A stretch of 52,906 bases of DNA from JADJQU01 sp035490315 (GTDB taxonomy: Bacteria; Planctomycetota; UBA1135; GCA-002686595). Shown here piece after piece: positions 8,706-17,256 of this stretch (its first letter is position 1; every line of letters begins with the position of its first letter). A model generated the notes under the pieces. That model was given only the letters and a program-made list of their open reading frames with translations, searched no databases and was not told the DNA's origin. The position numbers were made by a program, and so were the translations under genes. The stretch spans positions 1 to 52,906 of the forward strand of contig DATHET010000011.1 in assembly GCA_035490315.1 (NCBI GenBank), given 5' to 3'.

Positions 8706-9307
8706 GCGCGGTTGAAACGCTGCCATGCGGCCTCTTCGGATCCCTCGCCAAGCGTTCGCGCGATCTCGGCGAAGCTGAGTTCGCCGTAATATCGCAGTGT
8801 CACGAGTTCGCGCCACCCGTCAGGTAGCTTGCTGACGCACTCGTCGAACTTCGCGACCTCATCCCGGAGTTCAGCGTTCGTAGCAGGGCCGTGAACGCGC
8901 GCCTGCGGATCAATCCCGCCAGAAGCGCTGTCGCCTGATCCTCCGCCATCCTCCAGTGACTTCGTCCCCTTGCGCGCGTTCATCTTCTTCCGCTCAGTGT
9001 TCATGTGGTGAACGGCGATTGTCGTCAGCCACTTCAGGATTGAGCCCGGCCCTCGGTATTCGAACTCGGCCACGCGATCGAGAGCAACGGTCAGTGTGTG
9101 CTGCACCACGTCCTCCGTGTCGACGTAACGCGCTAGATCGCTGCCCATGCAAGCCGAAACGACGCGCCGCACGCGTGCCTCGTAGCGCATCACCAACGCG
9201 TTGCGCGCCGCCATGTCGCCCTGCTGCGCTTGCCGCAAGAAATGCGTCGAGTTCGGCGGGTCGTCGATCGGCCCGAGTGCCGCACCCGGAGGAGGTTCTG
9301 TGCCCAT
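8648..9307 (-). CDS. ECF RNA polymerase sigma factor
   Basis: A 219-aa sigma-70-family protein. Region 2 is visible at about residues 25-90 (LVMRYEARVRRVVSAC..., DTEDVVQHTLTVALDRVAEFEYRGPGSILKWLTTIAVHHM) and region 4 at about 155-215 (LPDGWRELVTLRYYGELSFAEIARTLGEGSEEAAWQRFNRA, a helix-turn-helix). The linker is long and Gly/Ser-rich. ATG 9307 is the start. In Planctomycetota such sigma factors often sit with Ser/Thr kinases, and here two kinase genes flank it. Its last 58 bp overlap, tail to tail, the aberrant end of the truncated kinase. No anti-sigma factor is visible. Confidence 0.9.
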   Translation of the reverse strand: MGTEPPPGAALGPIDDPPNSTHFLRQAQQGDMAARNALVMRYEARVRRVVSACMGSDLARYVDTEDVVQHTLTVALDRVAEFEYRGPGSILKWLTTIAVHHMNTERKKMNARKGTKSLEDGGGSGDSASGGIDPQARVHGPATNAELRDEVAKFDECVSKLPDGWRELVTLRYYGELSFAEIARTLGEGSEEAAWQRFNRAYVRVLSCWERPRSEDSAA

Positions 9308-9429
9308 GATGCGCGGGAGGCTAGCAGACCAGCCCCCTGCGCACGAGCGTGCCAGCTTGAAAGCGCTCTCCCTCGCCAGCGCTGACCGCGCAGGTCATCG
9401 CCGTCGGCGCATTGTAAAAGCGCCGTCAG

Positions 9430-9447
9430 GCCCCGCTGCAACGGGGC
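9430..9447 (-). terminator. Hairpin downstream of the beta-propeller gene
   Basis: GCCCCG and CGGGGC pair across a 6-nt loop about 25 bp past the stop of the minus-strand gene at 9473. A TTTT follows about 10 bases later. It is a modest candidate terminator. Confidence 0.4.
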
Positions 9448-9472
9448 GTCGTCGAGGGAGAGCAAGGACAAC

Positions 9473-10549
9473 TCAGCGCGGACTGTCTTCCGAGAGCAGG
9501 TTGCCCACGTCGATGGCAAAGATGTCCCAGTTGTTTGCACGATTCGAGGCGAAGAACACAGTCTTGCCGTCGAGCGACCACTCCGGTTGGCAGTCCGCCG
9601 CGCCGTGGTAGGTCACGCGCTTGGGGGGAGTGCGCGTGGCAATGTCAGCGATCCAGATGTCGCTGCTGCCCGTCGCGTTCGACGTGTACGCGATCCAGTT
9701 TCCGTCCGGCGAGTAGGCAGGGTCGAACACCGACCCGCTGCCTCCGATCAACATCTGGGTCTGGTACGGCTCCTCGGTGAAGCGCCAGATGCTCCAGGAC
9801 CCCTTCGCTTCCTTCGCGTACACGAACTCCTTCGAGTTCACGGGATTCCAGCGCGCTCGCTGGCCGTCGGTCACTCGGCTAAACGCACCCGTTGCAATCT
9901 CGCGTTTCCAGATCCCGTAACCGCCCCATTCGTTCAGGATCGAGCACAGCAGAAAGCGACCGTCACTTGAAAGCGTGGGCCAGTTCGCCGAACTGCGCGA
10001 TTCGATCTCGATTTGCTCGCCACGAACGCGCGGGAGCTTGCTGCTGAAGATCTGAAACGGCCCCAGAAGGTCGCTTGCAAACAGGATCCTCGCACTGTTC
10101 ATAGGTGAGCCATTCGCGCCTTTCTTGGCGCCGGCGGTAACTGCCCTGATTGCATCGTCGAGCACGACGAAGGGCGCCTTCTCGTTGGAGTCGCTACCGG
10201 CTACCAGGTCCGGGCTCGACTGTCCTTGGGTGCTCGTGTCGATTGACCAGATGTCCGTCTTGCCGTTCGAGCGCGAAACGAAGGCGATGCGCGTGCTACT
10301 GAGGATTACCGGGCTGTATTCATCGCTGACCGCGAACTCGCTCCGCCCGGTGATGGCGACGATGCTGTCCTCCGCAGTTTCGCCTGAACGAGAAAGCAAC
10401 TCGGGCGTGCGGCCGGGCTCGTCGAAGTGGAATGCGCGGGAAGTCGGATCCGGCGAGGCAGAGTGCGGCTCAAACAGCTCGGGCTGCGATTGGCAACTCA
10501 CAGCGCAGAGTAGAGCGAGGTACGAAATGCTGAAGCGTGTGTTCGACAT
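9473..10549 (-). CDS. TolB-like beta-propeller lipoprotein
   Basis: A 358-aa protein with a lipoprotein-type signal (SYLALLCAVSC, Cys about residue 19). It then has repeated WD40-like/PD40 blades: YSPVILSSTRIAFVS..G..DIW, WPTLSSDGRFLLCS, FDPAYSPDGNWIAYTSNATGSSDIW, CQPEWSLDGKTVFFASNRANNWDIF. Such propellers act as periplasmic binding scaffolds. ATG 10549 has GGAG at a proper distance. It lies between the ECF sigma factor and the large kinase on the same strand, with 290 bp to the kinase, so it may be regulated with them, but no enzymatic role can be read. Confidence 0.85.
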   Translation of the reverse strand: MSNTRFSISYLALLCAVSCQSQPELFEPHSASPDPTSRAFHFDEPGRTPELLSRSGETAEDSIVAITGRSEFAVSDEYSPVILSSTRIAFVSRSNGKTDIWSIDTSTQGQSSPDLVAGSDSNEKAPFVVLDDAIRAVTAGAKKGANGSPMNSARILFASDLLGPFQIFSSKLPRVRGEQIEIESRSSANWPTLSSDGRFLLCSILNEWGGYGIWKREIATGAFSRVTDGQRARWNPVNSKEFVYAKEAKGSWSIWRFTEEPYQTQMLIGGSGSVFDPAYSPDGNWIAYTSNATGSSDIWIADIATRTPPKRVTYHGAADCQPEWSLDGKTVFFASNRANNWDIFAIDVGNLLSEDSPR

Positions 10550-10842
10550 GGCTATCTCCGAATGACTTGGGGTTTGGTCGACTCGCGCTCCTGCTGCGAC
10601 ATGGTGTCCCAGCTTGTTGCGAGGTTGCGCATCCCGTCGACCGGATTCAGGAGGGCGCCAGGACCCGAAAACCTACGTCGGACTCAAAGATTCATCACAC
10701 CTTTCCACCTCCAGTCCCCTACGACTACGAAAACTGAAAGTGACCCTAGGAATGCTTGGACCGTCGCCCTCATTCAAGCGACACCGGTCTCCGAGCCTGA
10801 ACACGGCCCTTCCGATCGATTCGGATCGGTTGCATTCGATCG

Positions 10843-13767
10843 TCATTTCGATGTCTCTGGCATTGTCGCGTCTGCCCCCACGACCGACTCGATCCACGCA
10901 GCGCGCTTCGTGAGTGCTGCTTCGCGTTCAGTACGCGCGCGCTCTTGATGCTTTTCGAGAGTGCGTCGCTTGGGAGTGGTCTTTTCGGCAGTCAGCTCGC
11001 GGGCTAGCACAGAGTCATACAGCTCAATCGCGGGGTTGAAGCGTCCGGCGTCGGTCAGCGTGCTGGCGTGATCGAGTTGCGCCTCGAGATCATCTGGGTT
11101 TTGCAGCAAAGTCTTGTGTGTGATCTCCGTCGCCAGCTCGACATCACCGAGCGCGATCGCAAGACTCGCATATTGGTGGCTTTCGAGCGGACGCAGTTTC
11201 TTGAAGTCGAGGTACTCCCGACAGCGAGCCAACGACTCGCCCTTGAACTCCGGTCGTCCACTGGATGCCCATAGGCGCCATCCAGACTTCATGAGCCAAA
11301 AATGGGCCGGGCGGCGTAACCCGCGAGCAAACGAGGGCGTCGCTACAGCCTTGACGAAGAGGGCATGCACTTTGAGTCGGTGCTCCGTCTCGAACTCGGG
11401 TGCGCGTGGAGAATTGATGAGTGCGAGCCCTTGGACCAGATAAAGAAAACCGTCCTCGTGGTACTGCAGAGCGGCACCGCACGCGTTGGCGAATCTTGCC
11501 GGCTCCGAATTCAAGACGTGGAGAAGCGTGGGGAAGACGACAAGAGGGTTACGACTGACACTATCGCCCATGAGCCCGTCGATCAGCGCGCTCACGCAAC
11601 GTGACTGAGCTTCCACACTTGGGGAGGAAATTTCCCCTGTTGCCTCGGTCGCAAGATCCGCGAGCTTCATGAGCGCGCTCACAAGGCTGAAGTCGAGTGG
11701 CTCCTCAACATCCCCATCGATGGCCGCCAGATTGCGCGTGGCTGCGAGAAACGCGTCGAGCTTGGACACAGTGATCTTGTCGACCTGAGACTTGTAGCGT
11801 GCGCGGGCAGCCTGTGCTTTCGTGGCGTCGCCGAGCATGGTGTAAGCCATGGCCAACCCGATCTGAGGGCGCACGTCGTCACGATACAGAAGCGCGAAAG
11901 TCTCACATGTTGCTGCGGCGCGCTCGGCTTGCCCAGAAATCAACAAGAGACTGATGAGTAGCTCGTACGCATGGCGGTGATACGGTGCAAGCTCGATCGT
12001 ATCCTCGAGAAGCTCGAGTGATTCCTTTGTTGTCGGCGCGATCAGCGCTTTCGCGTACGCCTCATCGGCGCCCGACAGTCCGGCCTCGAGCGCCGCGCGT
12101 GTGGCCTGAAAGCACTCTGCGTGGTGACCCCACGTCTTGGAGAGCCGAATGGCCTTCAGCAGCAGGACCTTGCCCCGGCGAGTGCCGAGATCAGCGATTC
12201 TATCCAAATCCGCTAGCGCGATGTCGGCTCGTTCGGTGTTTGAAAGCGAGAGCGCGGCCTCGGCTTCGCGGTAGAGCAAGTCCGCGGCGTCCGGGTACTG
12301 TTCGGAGCGCGCTCGGTCGACCGCGAGCAGCACGCGGTCCCACGCGCCCCGCTCACCAGCCAGGTCCGCCGTATTGAGTTCGGCCTGGATGCGGCCACGG
12401 CGTTCCTCGGCTTCACGACGTCGGGCTTCAGCATTGCGCTGCATCGAAAATGCAACCCCGCCGACACTCAGGATGAGCAGAACGGTGCCAAGTGCGGACG
12501 CCAACGCGCGATTTCGTCGCACCCATTTGCGTGCTTCGGCCCAAGCTCCGGCTTCGTAGGCGCCGACAACACGCACGGCGAGATAGGCGCGCAATTCGTC
12601 GCGCAACGCGCTCATCGACACGTACCGACTTCTGATGTCGCGGGCCATGGCCTTCTCGCAGATAGCCACCAATTCGGCCGGAACGCCAGGTGCCAGTCGA
12701 TCGATGGATGCTGGCGGGCCGGCGATGACAGCGGCGATGCGCTCGGCGTCCTCAAGCGGGTGGCTACCTTCAAGGCGATACGGCGCGCGTCCGCTGAGCA
12801 GTTGGTAGAGCATCGCACCCACGGAATAGACGTCACTCTGCGGCCCTATGGCGGCACGCTCGTTGCGCGCTTGCTCGGGTGACATGAATTCAGGCGTCCC
12901 TGGCGAGCCTATCGATTGAATGGGCGCATCCGGCGTGGATTTTAGTTCCGCCCGACGCACGCTACGTACCACCTCTCGCGCGGGAAGTGGCGTTGTCGGA
13001 ACGACATCGCCAATCCACCGCGCGACCCCCCAGTCCATCACATACACTTCGCCGAATTCGCCGACCATAATGTTCGCCGGCTTGAGATCGCGGTGTATCA
13101 GGCCCTTCTTTTCATGCGCGAAGGCCATCGTTTCGCATACTCGCGCAAGGATCTCGACGCAGCCTGTGAGCGTGCGGCCTTCGCGACCAAGGCGCGTGTC
13201 TTCGAACACCTTGTGCAAGTTGTCCCCTTGCACGACACGCATCGTGTAGTAGATCTGGCCTTCCCCTGAGATGCCGACTTCGTGAATGGGCACAACACCG
13301 GGATGATCCAGCTGGCCAGTGATCTGCGCTTCTTCGAGGAAGCGTGTGAGCAGTTCCGGGTCGAGTGCCTCGGGCGTGGCGGCCGAGTAATCCCTCCTGA
13401 TTACTTTCATCGCAAGTGTGCGTTCGAGATCAGTGTCTCGCACCGCAAACACTTCGCCGTAGCCCCCCTCGCCGAGCGATGAGCCGCGCTCGTACCGTTG
13501 CGACGAATCACGGCGCTCGCGCAACCGGCGCAGGAACGACATCGTTGGTCCATTCTCACTCAGCGCAACCTGAGGGACGTCGATTGCGCACTCCTTCATC
13601 CATTCGGCGTCCCTGCGACGAGACCGCAGTTCGCGCAACTCGGCCGCGTGCTCGAGGTGCTCGGCGCAAAAGGCGTCGAAGTCTGCCAGCTGGCCGGAAT
13701 CGATTTGACGGAGAAACGTGACGAAGAGTGACTCGGCAGGCGAGAGATTGAGGGAGTCTTTGGGCAT
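10843..13767 (-). CDS. Membrane Ser/Thr protein kinase with TPR-like sensor region
   Basis: A 974-aa Hanks-type kinase. Residues 1-60 are the lineage module (LNLSPAESLFVTFLRQID...HAAELREL). The kinase domain runs about 95-390, with glycine loop GEGGYG (99-104), K121, HRDLKPANIMV (HRD 225-227), DWG (245-247) replacing DFG, and SPEQA in the activation region. A transmembrane helix lies at about 425-447. The C-terminal half is helical, with repeated A.(A/G).AY..L and WG...ECF patterns resembling TPRs. It probably senses an envelope signal or binds proteins and signals into the cytoplasm. It is intact, unlike its paralogue at 7818. The start at ATG 13767 gives the family's usual N-terminus. Confidence 0.88.
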   Translation of the reverse strand: MPKDSLNLSPAESLFVTFLRQIDSGQLADFDAFCAEHLEHAAELRELRSRRRDAEWMKECAIDVPQVALSENGPTMSFLRRLRERRDSSQRYERGSSLGEGGYGEVFAVRDTDLERTLAMKVIRRDYSAATPEALDPELLTRFLEEAQITGQLDHPGVVPIHEVGISGEGQIYYTMRVVQGDNLHKVFEDTRLGREGRTLTGCVEILARVCETMAFAHEKKGLIHRDLKPANIMVGEFGEVYVMDWGVARWIGDVVPTTPLPAREVVRSVRRAELKSTPDAPIQSIGSPGTPEFMSPEQARNERAAIGPQSDVYSVGAMLYQLLSGRAPYRLEGSHPLEDAERIAAVIAGPPASIDRLAPGVPAELVAICEKAMARDIRSRYVSMSALRDELRAYLAVRVVGAYEAGAWAEARKWVRRNRALASALGTVLLILSVGGVAFSMQRNAEARRREAEERRGRIQAELNTADLAGERGAWDRVLLAVDRARSEQYPDAADLLYREAEAALSLSNTERADIALADLDRIADLGTRRGKVLLLKAIRLSKTWGHHAECFQATRAALEAGLSGADEAYAKALIAPTTKESLELLEDTIELAPYHRHAYELLISLLLISGQAERAAATCETFALLYRDDVRPQIGLAMAYTMLGDATKAQAARARYKSQVDKITVSKLDAFLAATRNLAAIDGDVEEPLDFSLVSALMKLADLATEATGEISSPSVEAQSRCVSALIDGLMGDSVSRNPLVVFPTLLHVLNSEPARFANACGAALQYHEDGFLYLVQGLALINSPRAPEFETEHRLKVHALFVKAVATPSFARGLRRPAHFWLMKSGWRLWASSGRPEFKGESLARCREYLDFKKLRPLESHQYASLAIALGDVELATEITHKTLLQNPDDLEAQLDHASTLTDAGRFNPAIELYDSVLARELTAEKTTPKRRTLEKHQERARTEREAALTKRAAWIESVVGADATMPETSK

Positions 13768-14203
13768 GGCAGCGAGACCACTAGCGCTGGAGAGGGGGAG
13801 TCGGAGGCAGCCTGGGAGCGCAGTGATAACCGGCTAGACAATGGTGCGTCCATCGCGCACACGCCTAGATCGCGGGTTGCCCGGAGTCGGAGTGCGACAT
13901 TGGGCGTTGGTCTGCCAGATAATTCCCGATCGGAAAGGCGTTTCGGAGCGGTGCTCGATTGGCCTCGAAGCTGCCCGAGACCAGGGCCGGAAGGGTGAAG
14001 CTACCCCTTCGAGCCGCCGAAGAGAGGCCGCTTCGGGACGACGCCAGACCCCGTTGCTGCCTGGCGTCCGACTGACCCGCAGGCCCAAGTGCCTAGCAGT
14101 CCGTTGAAAAAGTCCCGTCGCGAGGCGCAGCGTGTTAGGTGAGGCAAGGAGCGCGACAGAAAGCTGCGCGGAGGCGGCCTTCCTGGCCGCTGAGCACAGC
14201 TTT
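13768..14203. other. Intergenic stretch with hairpins and a possible IS-end scar
   Basis: No supported gene. An 8-bp perfect hairpin (GACGCCAG 14040-14047 / CTGGCGTC 14061-14068) is visible. CTAGCAGTCCGTTGAAAAAG at about 14093-14112 looks like the inverted-repeat end of another insertion sequence whose remainder was lost when IS21-A settled at 14204. Confidence 0.35.
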
Positions 14204-14296
14204 TGTTGACGGCAAGCAGAAAAGGGACCTTCGCGGCACTCTGAAAAGGGACCCCCTCTCGAGGTGTCGGCGCGCTCGGCAGCCGGGGGGTGTTGA

Positions 14297-14506
14297 GGGG
14301 GGCGGAGCCCCCCTTTCTGGTTCTCCTCGAAGAGAGATTGCCCAACGAAGTGCCTCCCGGGAGGGCGGAGCAGCGCCATGGAGTGGCGCGTGGAGAGGCG
14401 CCGCGAATGCTCCGGCCTCGCACGGCGACGCCAGGACGCATGGGCCTGATCCCGTGCGAGGCCGAGTTTGGTGTCTGGAGCCCGGGGCCTTCGAGACTGC
14501 GAGGTC
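14297..14506 (-). ncRNA. Structured 3' tail of IS21-A (candidate RNA)
   Basis: Between the istB stop and the element end lies a 210-nt non-coding block that is homologous in layout to the tail of the IS3 element at 15841-16036. It contains a perfect 12-bp stem (GGCCTCGCACGG 14414-14425 / CCGTGCGAGGCC 14452-14463) enclosing a CAGG/CCTG hairpin, the palindrome CCTCCCGGGAGG (14353-14364), a GGAGCCCGGGG box (14477-14487) and a final GGGGGGC-GGA-GCCCCCC hairpin (14297-14313). It would be the 3' UTR of the transposase mRNA or a separate RNA. Function is unknown. Confidence 0.45.
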
Positions 14507-14826
14507 TCAGGACGCCTGCTTGCGTTTCTTCGCGTCCCTCAAGCGGAAGCTCTCGCCCTCGGTCTTGATGATCGTCGCGTGGTGCACGACGCGATCGATC
14601 ACCGCCGTGGCCGCGGTGGCATCGAGGAAGACTTCGCTCCAGCGCGCAAACGGCAGATTGGTCGTGATCACCAGGCTCTTCTTCTCGTACACCTTGGTGA
14701 CAAGGCCAAACAGCAGGTCCGCGTCCTTGCGATCGAATGGCACGTAGCCGAGCTCGTCGAGCACGAGCAAGTCGAAGCGCGCGAGCTGTTCCAGCTTGCG
14801 CGATAGCCGATCCTGCGCCTTCGCCT
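14507..14826 (-). pseudogene. istB: istB of IS21-A, 3' half (separated by IS21-B)
   Basis: The frame reads EAKAQDRLSRKLEQLARFDL then LVLDELGYVPFDRKDADLLF and ends DAKKRKQAS. This is the Walker B/sensor half of the IstB AAA+ transposition helper. Removing IS21-B plus one CCGAC copy joins it exactly in frame to the 5' half at 17964-18411 (...AANELS + EAKAQ...), which restores one IstB protein. On its own it is inactive. Confidence 0.9.
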
Positions 14827-14913
14827 CCGACCCTCGGTGGACACCTCAAAAGCGGCCAGTCGTGGACAGTTCAAAACCGGCCAGTCGTGGAGATGCCCAG
14901 GACGTGCTGATGT

Positions 14914-15675
14914 TTACCTGACAGCCTCCGCTTCGTGCAAGTCGTGGGCGAGTTTGGTTCGCCAGCTTCGCGGTCCGCACTTGAGGACGTGCGCGTGATG
15001 GAGGTGCCGGTCGAGCAGGGCGGTCACGGCCGCGGCATCGCCCAGGAGCTTGCCCCAATCCTCGACGGGTCTATTCGAAGTCAGGATCGTGCTGGCGCGT
15101 TCGTAGCGGCGCATCACGAGCTCGAGCAGGTCTTCGGCGGCGGTGTGCGGCAGTTTGCGCATGCCCAGGTCGTCGATGATGAGCAGCGGCGTAGCGACCA
15201 GCAGGTTGAAGCACTCCTTCCTGCGGCCCTCGAGCGTCGCGTCGGCGATCAATTCAATCAGGGTGTGCGCCTCGCGGTAGAGCACGCGGTGTCCCTGGCG
15301 AATCGTGGCCAAGCCGATGGCCTGCACGAGATGGCTCTTGCCCGATCCGGGAGGCCCGAGCAAGAGTGCGTCTTCGTGCTGTGCGATGAAGCGGCCGGTC
15401 GCGAGCTCGAAGACGAGACGGCGATCCATCTTCTTGTTGAAGTCGAAGTCGAAGGCGTCGAGGGTTTTCTGCTTGTCGCGGAATCCGGCCACCTTGATGC
15501 GCCGCTCGAAGAGCCGATCCTCCCTGCGCACGAGTTCGTCGTTGACGAGCGCGGACACCAAGTCCAGCGGCACCATCTTTTCAGCCTGGGCCTGGACCAG
15601 GCGCGTCTCGAGCGTGCCGGCCATGCCCGACAGTCGCAGCTTGCGTAGCGCGCGGTCGAGTTCGATCACATTCAT
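14914..15675 (-). CDS. istB: IstB AAA+ ATPase of IS21-B
   Basis: A full-length 253-aa IS21 helper ATPase. Walker A GPPGSGKSH (about residues 107-115), Walker B LLIIDDLGM, and sensor STILTSNRPVEDWGKLLGD followed by AVTALLDRHLHHAHVLKCGPRSWR complete the AAA+ core, after the typical IstB N-terminal helical domain (MAGTLETRLVQAQAEKMVPLDL). IstB binds DNA and directs the IstA transposase to targets. ATG 15675 overlaps the istA stop (GTATGA). The sequence is intact, but its istA partner is destroyed, so any activity would need an IstA in trans. Confidence 0.92.
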   Translation of the reverse strand: MNVIELDRALRKLRLSGMAGTLETRLVQAQAEKMVPLDLVSALVNDELVRREDRLFERRIKVAGFRDKQKTLDAFDFDFNKKMDRRLVFELATGRFIAQHEDALLLGPPGSGKSHLVQAIGLATIRQGHRVLYREAHTLIELIADATLEGRRKECFNLLVATPLLIIDDLGMRKLPHTAAEDLLELVMRRYERASTILTSNRPVEDWGKLLGDAAAVTALLDRHLHHAHVLKCGPRSWRTKLAHDLHEAEAVR

Positions 15676-15757
15676 ACGGTCTCCTTTTGTGTCTTCCTGT
15701 CGATGAAGTTGCGGTAGTGCGTGAGTTCACGGATCAAGGGATCGACCTGGCTGGAGC
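15672..15757 (-). pseudogene. istA: istA of IS21-B, C-terminal remnant
   Basis: The frame QVDPLIRELTHYRNFIDRKT followed by QKETV and a stop is the C-terminal tail of an IS21 IstA of the same subfamily as the N-terminal piece at 17257-17841. The intervening catalytic core (I estimate about 300 codons from family length) is missing, replaced by the IS3-type element. The stop overlaps the istB start. Confidence 0.75.
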
Positions 15758-15840
15758 TCCCCCGGTTGAGTGGACACGGGGTTAGGTAAGAAAACGCAGT
15801 TGACTGGCGGGCCAGGCAATCCGTCAAGGGGGAAGGGGTG

Positions 15841-16036
15841 CTGGGGAAGGGTTCTCCCTTCCCCAGGCATTTCTCCAGATAAGAATCTTGGAAAACGCAG
15901 AGCCTCCCGGGAGGGAAGAGCGCCGGCGCGCGCGAATGAGTCGAGCCTCACGGAGAGCCCCAGGACGCGATGTCCTGATCCCACGCGAGGCCATGTTCTG
16001 CTCTCGGAGCCCGGGGTCCCGGAGACAACGACGCGA
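15841..16036 (-). ncRNA. Structured 3' tail of the IS3 element (candidate RNA)
   Basis: This tail aligns by eye with the IS21-A tail. It has the GGAGCCCGGGG box (16006-16016), stem GCCTCACGG (15945-15953) with (C)ACGCGAGGC (15983-15991) enclosing a perfect CAGGAC-GCGAT-GTCCTG hairpin (15961-15977), the palindrome CCTCCCGGGAGG (15903-15914), and a terminal 11-bp hairpin CTGGGGAAGGG/CCCTTCCCCAG (15841-15851, 15856-15866). One stem position is G-U on the transposase-sense (minus) strand but would be A-C on the other strand, which favours an RNA read with the transposase. Confidence 0.45.
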
Positions 16037-16849
16037 TCAGCTCGCTTCGGATCGCGTTTCGAACTCGCACGGCGAGCAGTAGTCGAGAGTCGAGTGCAGC
16101 CGCTGGCGGTTGTAGAAGATCTCGATGTACTCGAAGACGCTCGAACGGGCCTGAGCGCGAGTCTGGTAGTGCTCGTGATCGCAGAGCTCGGTCTTGAGCG
16201 TGTGGAAAAAGCTTTCCTTGACCGCGTTGTCGTAGCAGTTGCCCCGGCCGCTCATGCTGGGAGTGATGCCGTGCTGCTCGAGCAGGCCCTGGAACGCGTA
16301 CGCGGCGTACTGCACGCCGCGATCGGAATGATGCAGCAGACCGGGCGACGGCGCGCGGCTCTTGATCGCCATCTGCAAGGCGTCGATCACGAGCGCGGTG
16401 TCGATGCACGAGCTCATGGCCCAGCCGACGACCTTGCGCGAGAACAGATCCAGCGTGGAGGGGAGGTACAACCAACCCTCCTCCGTCCAGATGTAGGTGA
16501 TGTCCGAGACCCAGACGCGGTTGGGGGCACCGACCTGGAAGTCCTGGTCGAGAAGATTGGGCGCGACGCGGTGGTCGTGATTGGAGTCGGTCGTCTTTTT
16601 GAACTTCCGCCGCACTTTCGAGCGAATTCCTGCTTCCTGCATGAGCCGCTCGACGCGATGCAAACCGCAGATTTCGCCGCGCTTCTTCAGCGCCGCGTGG
16701 ATCCGCGGTGCACCGTACGTCCTGCGGCTCCTTTCGTGCTCCTCGCGGATCAGCGCCAAGAGGCGCTGATCCTCCCCGGCACGTCTGGACGCACCACGTC
16801 CGAGCCAGGTGTAGAAGCCGGAGCGGGAGACCTCGAGCGTCGAACACAT
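16037..16849 (-). CDS. IS3-family transposase OrfB (rve/DDE integrase)
   Basis: From the internal ATG this is 270 aa. HTH_21-like residues (SRRTYGAPRIHAALKKRGE..., VERLMQEAGI) precede an rve integrase core. The core has VWVSDITYIWTEEGWLYL (first Asp), LLHHSDRGVQYAA (second Asp) and SMSGRGNCYDNAVKESFFHTLK (catalytic Glu), ending with YNRQRLHSTLDYCSPCEFE. This is a complete DDE triad. The frame stays open upstream of the ATG (RFEFVDDHRHLFQVGLMCSTLEVSRSGFYTWL), so the active protein is probably an OrfAB fusion made by -1 frameshifting from orfA. No inactivating change is visible. Confidence 0.9.
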   Translation of the reverse strand: MCSTLEVSRSGFYTWLGRGASRRAGEDQRLLALIREEHERSRRTYGAPRIHAALKKRGEICGLHRVERLMQEAGIRSKVRRKFKKTTDSNHDHRVAPNLLDQDFQVGAPNRVWVSDITYIWTEEGWLYLPSTLDLFSRKVVGWAMSSCIDTALVIDALQMAIKSRAPSPGLLHHSDRGVQYAAYAFQGLLEQHGITPSMSGRGNCYDNAVKESFFHTLKTELCDHEHYQTRAQARSSVFEYIEIFYNRQRLHSTLDYCSPCEFETRSEAS

Positions 16850-16896
16850 CAGCCCAACCTGGAAGAGGTGCCGATGGTCGTCGACGAATTCGAACC

Positions 16897-17193
16897 TCAG
16901 CTCCGCTCTTTCGCGAAGAAGGCCACCGCTTTTTTAAAGATGTCGCGCTCCTGCTGGACGCGCGCCAGCTCCTTCCGCAGACGCAGCAGCTCTTCATCGC
17001 CGGCCTTGGGTCGGCCGTGACCGGGGAACGCGTCCGAACCGCTGGCCTTCATCTGCGACTTCCAGCGCTGCAGCACGCCCGGATTGATGCCGAGATCGGC
17101 TGCCACCTCGGCCACGGTCCGCTGCGGCTCCTGGGTCAGCCGCACCGCCTCATGCTTGAACTCCGCGCTGTACTTCCGACGTGACTTCGACAT
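16897..17193 (-). CDS. IS3-family OrfA helix-turn-helix protein
   Basis: A 98-aa HTH protein (SRRKYSAEFKHEAVRLTQEP, then VAEVAADLGINPGVLQRWK) with a leucine-zipper-like end (ELLRLRKELARVQQERDIFKKAVAFFAKERS). It binds IS ends and is fused to OrfB by frameshift. ATG 17193 is 6 bases after GAGGAG; an in-frame ATG at 17199 and one at 17241 (inside the terminal repeat) are less likely. An A6G run (16935-16929) lies near the expected slip site, but its phase is not the classical A_AAA_AAG, so the slip point is uncertain. Confidence 0.88.
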   Translation of the reverse strand: MSKSRRKYSAEFKHEAVRLTQEPQRTVAEVAADLGINPGVLQRWKSQMKASGSDAFPGHGRPKAGDEELLRLRKELARVQQERDIFKKAVAFFAKERS

Positions 17194-17256
17194 GGACATC
17201 TCCTCGTGGGGAGCATCGCTGCTCCCTTTCTGGGTGTCCACTTTTCCGGGGGAAGA

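Larger units (their letters stand above)
15758..17254 (-). mobile_element. IS3-family element C inside istA of IS21-B
   Basis: The ends are imperfect inverted repeats: CCCCCGG..GAGTGGACAC at 15759-15777 and GTGTCCACTTTTCCGGGGG at 17234-17252. It encodes orfA (16897-17193) and orfB (16037-16849) in a -1 frame relation, as in IS3. No target duplication is visible, as expected because about 300 codons of host istA were deleted with the insertion. A 240-nt non-coding 3' tail lies between the orfB stop and the left repeat. Confidence 0.85.

Noticed and set aside
13834..14379. 181-codon minus frame left of IS21-A
   Set aside because: It is made of IS tail and intergenic hairpins, with no protein-like pattern.
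16929..16936. A6G run as the IS3 frameshift slip site
   Set aside because: The run is in the right neighbourhood, but its phase is not A_AAA_AAG and the -1 frame would hit TAA at the preceding triplet, so it was not called as a site.
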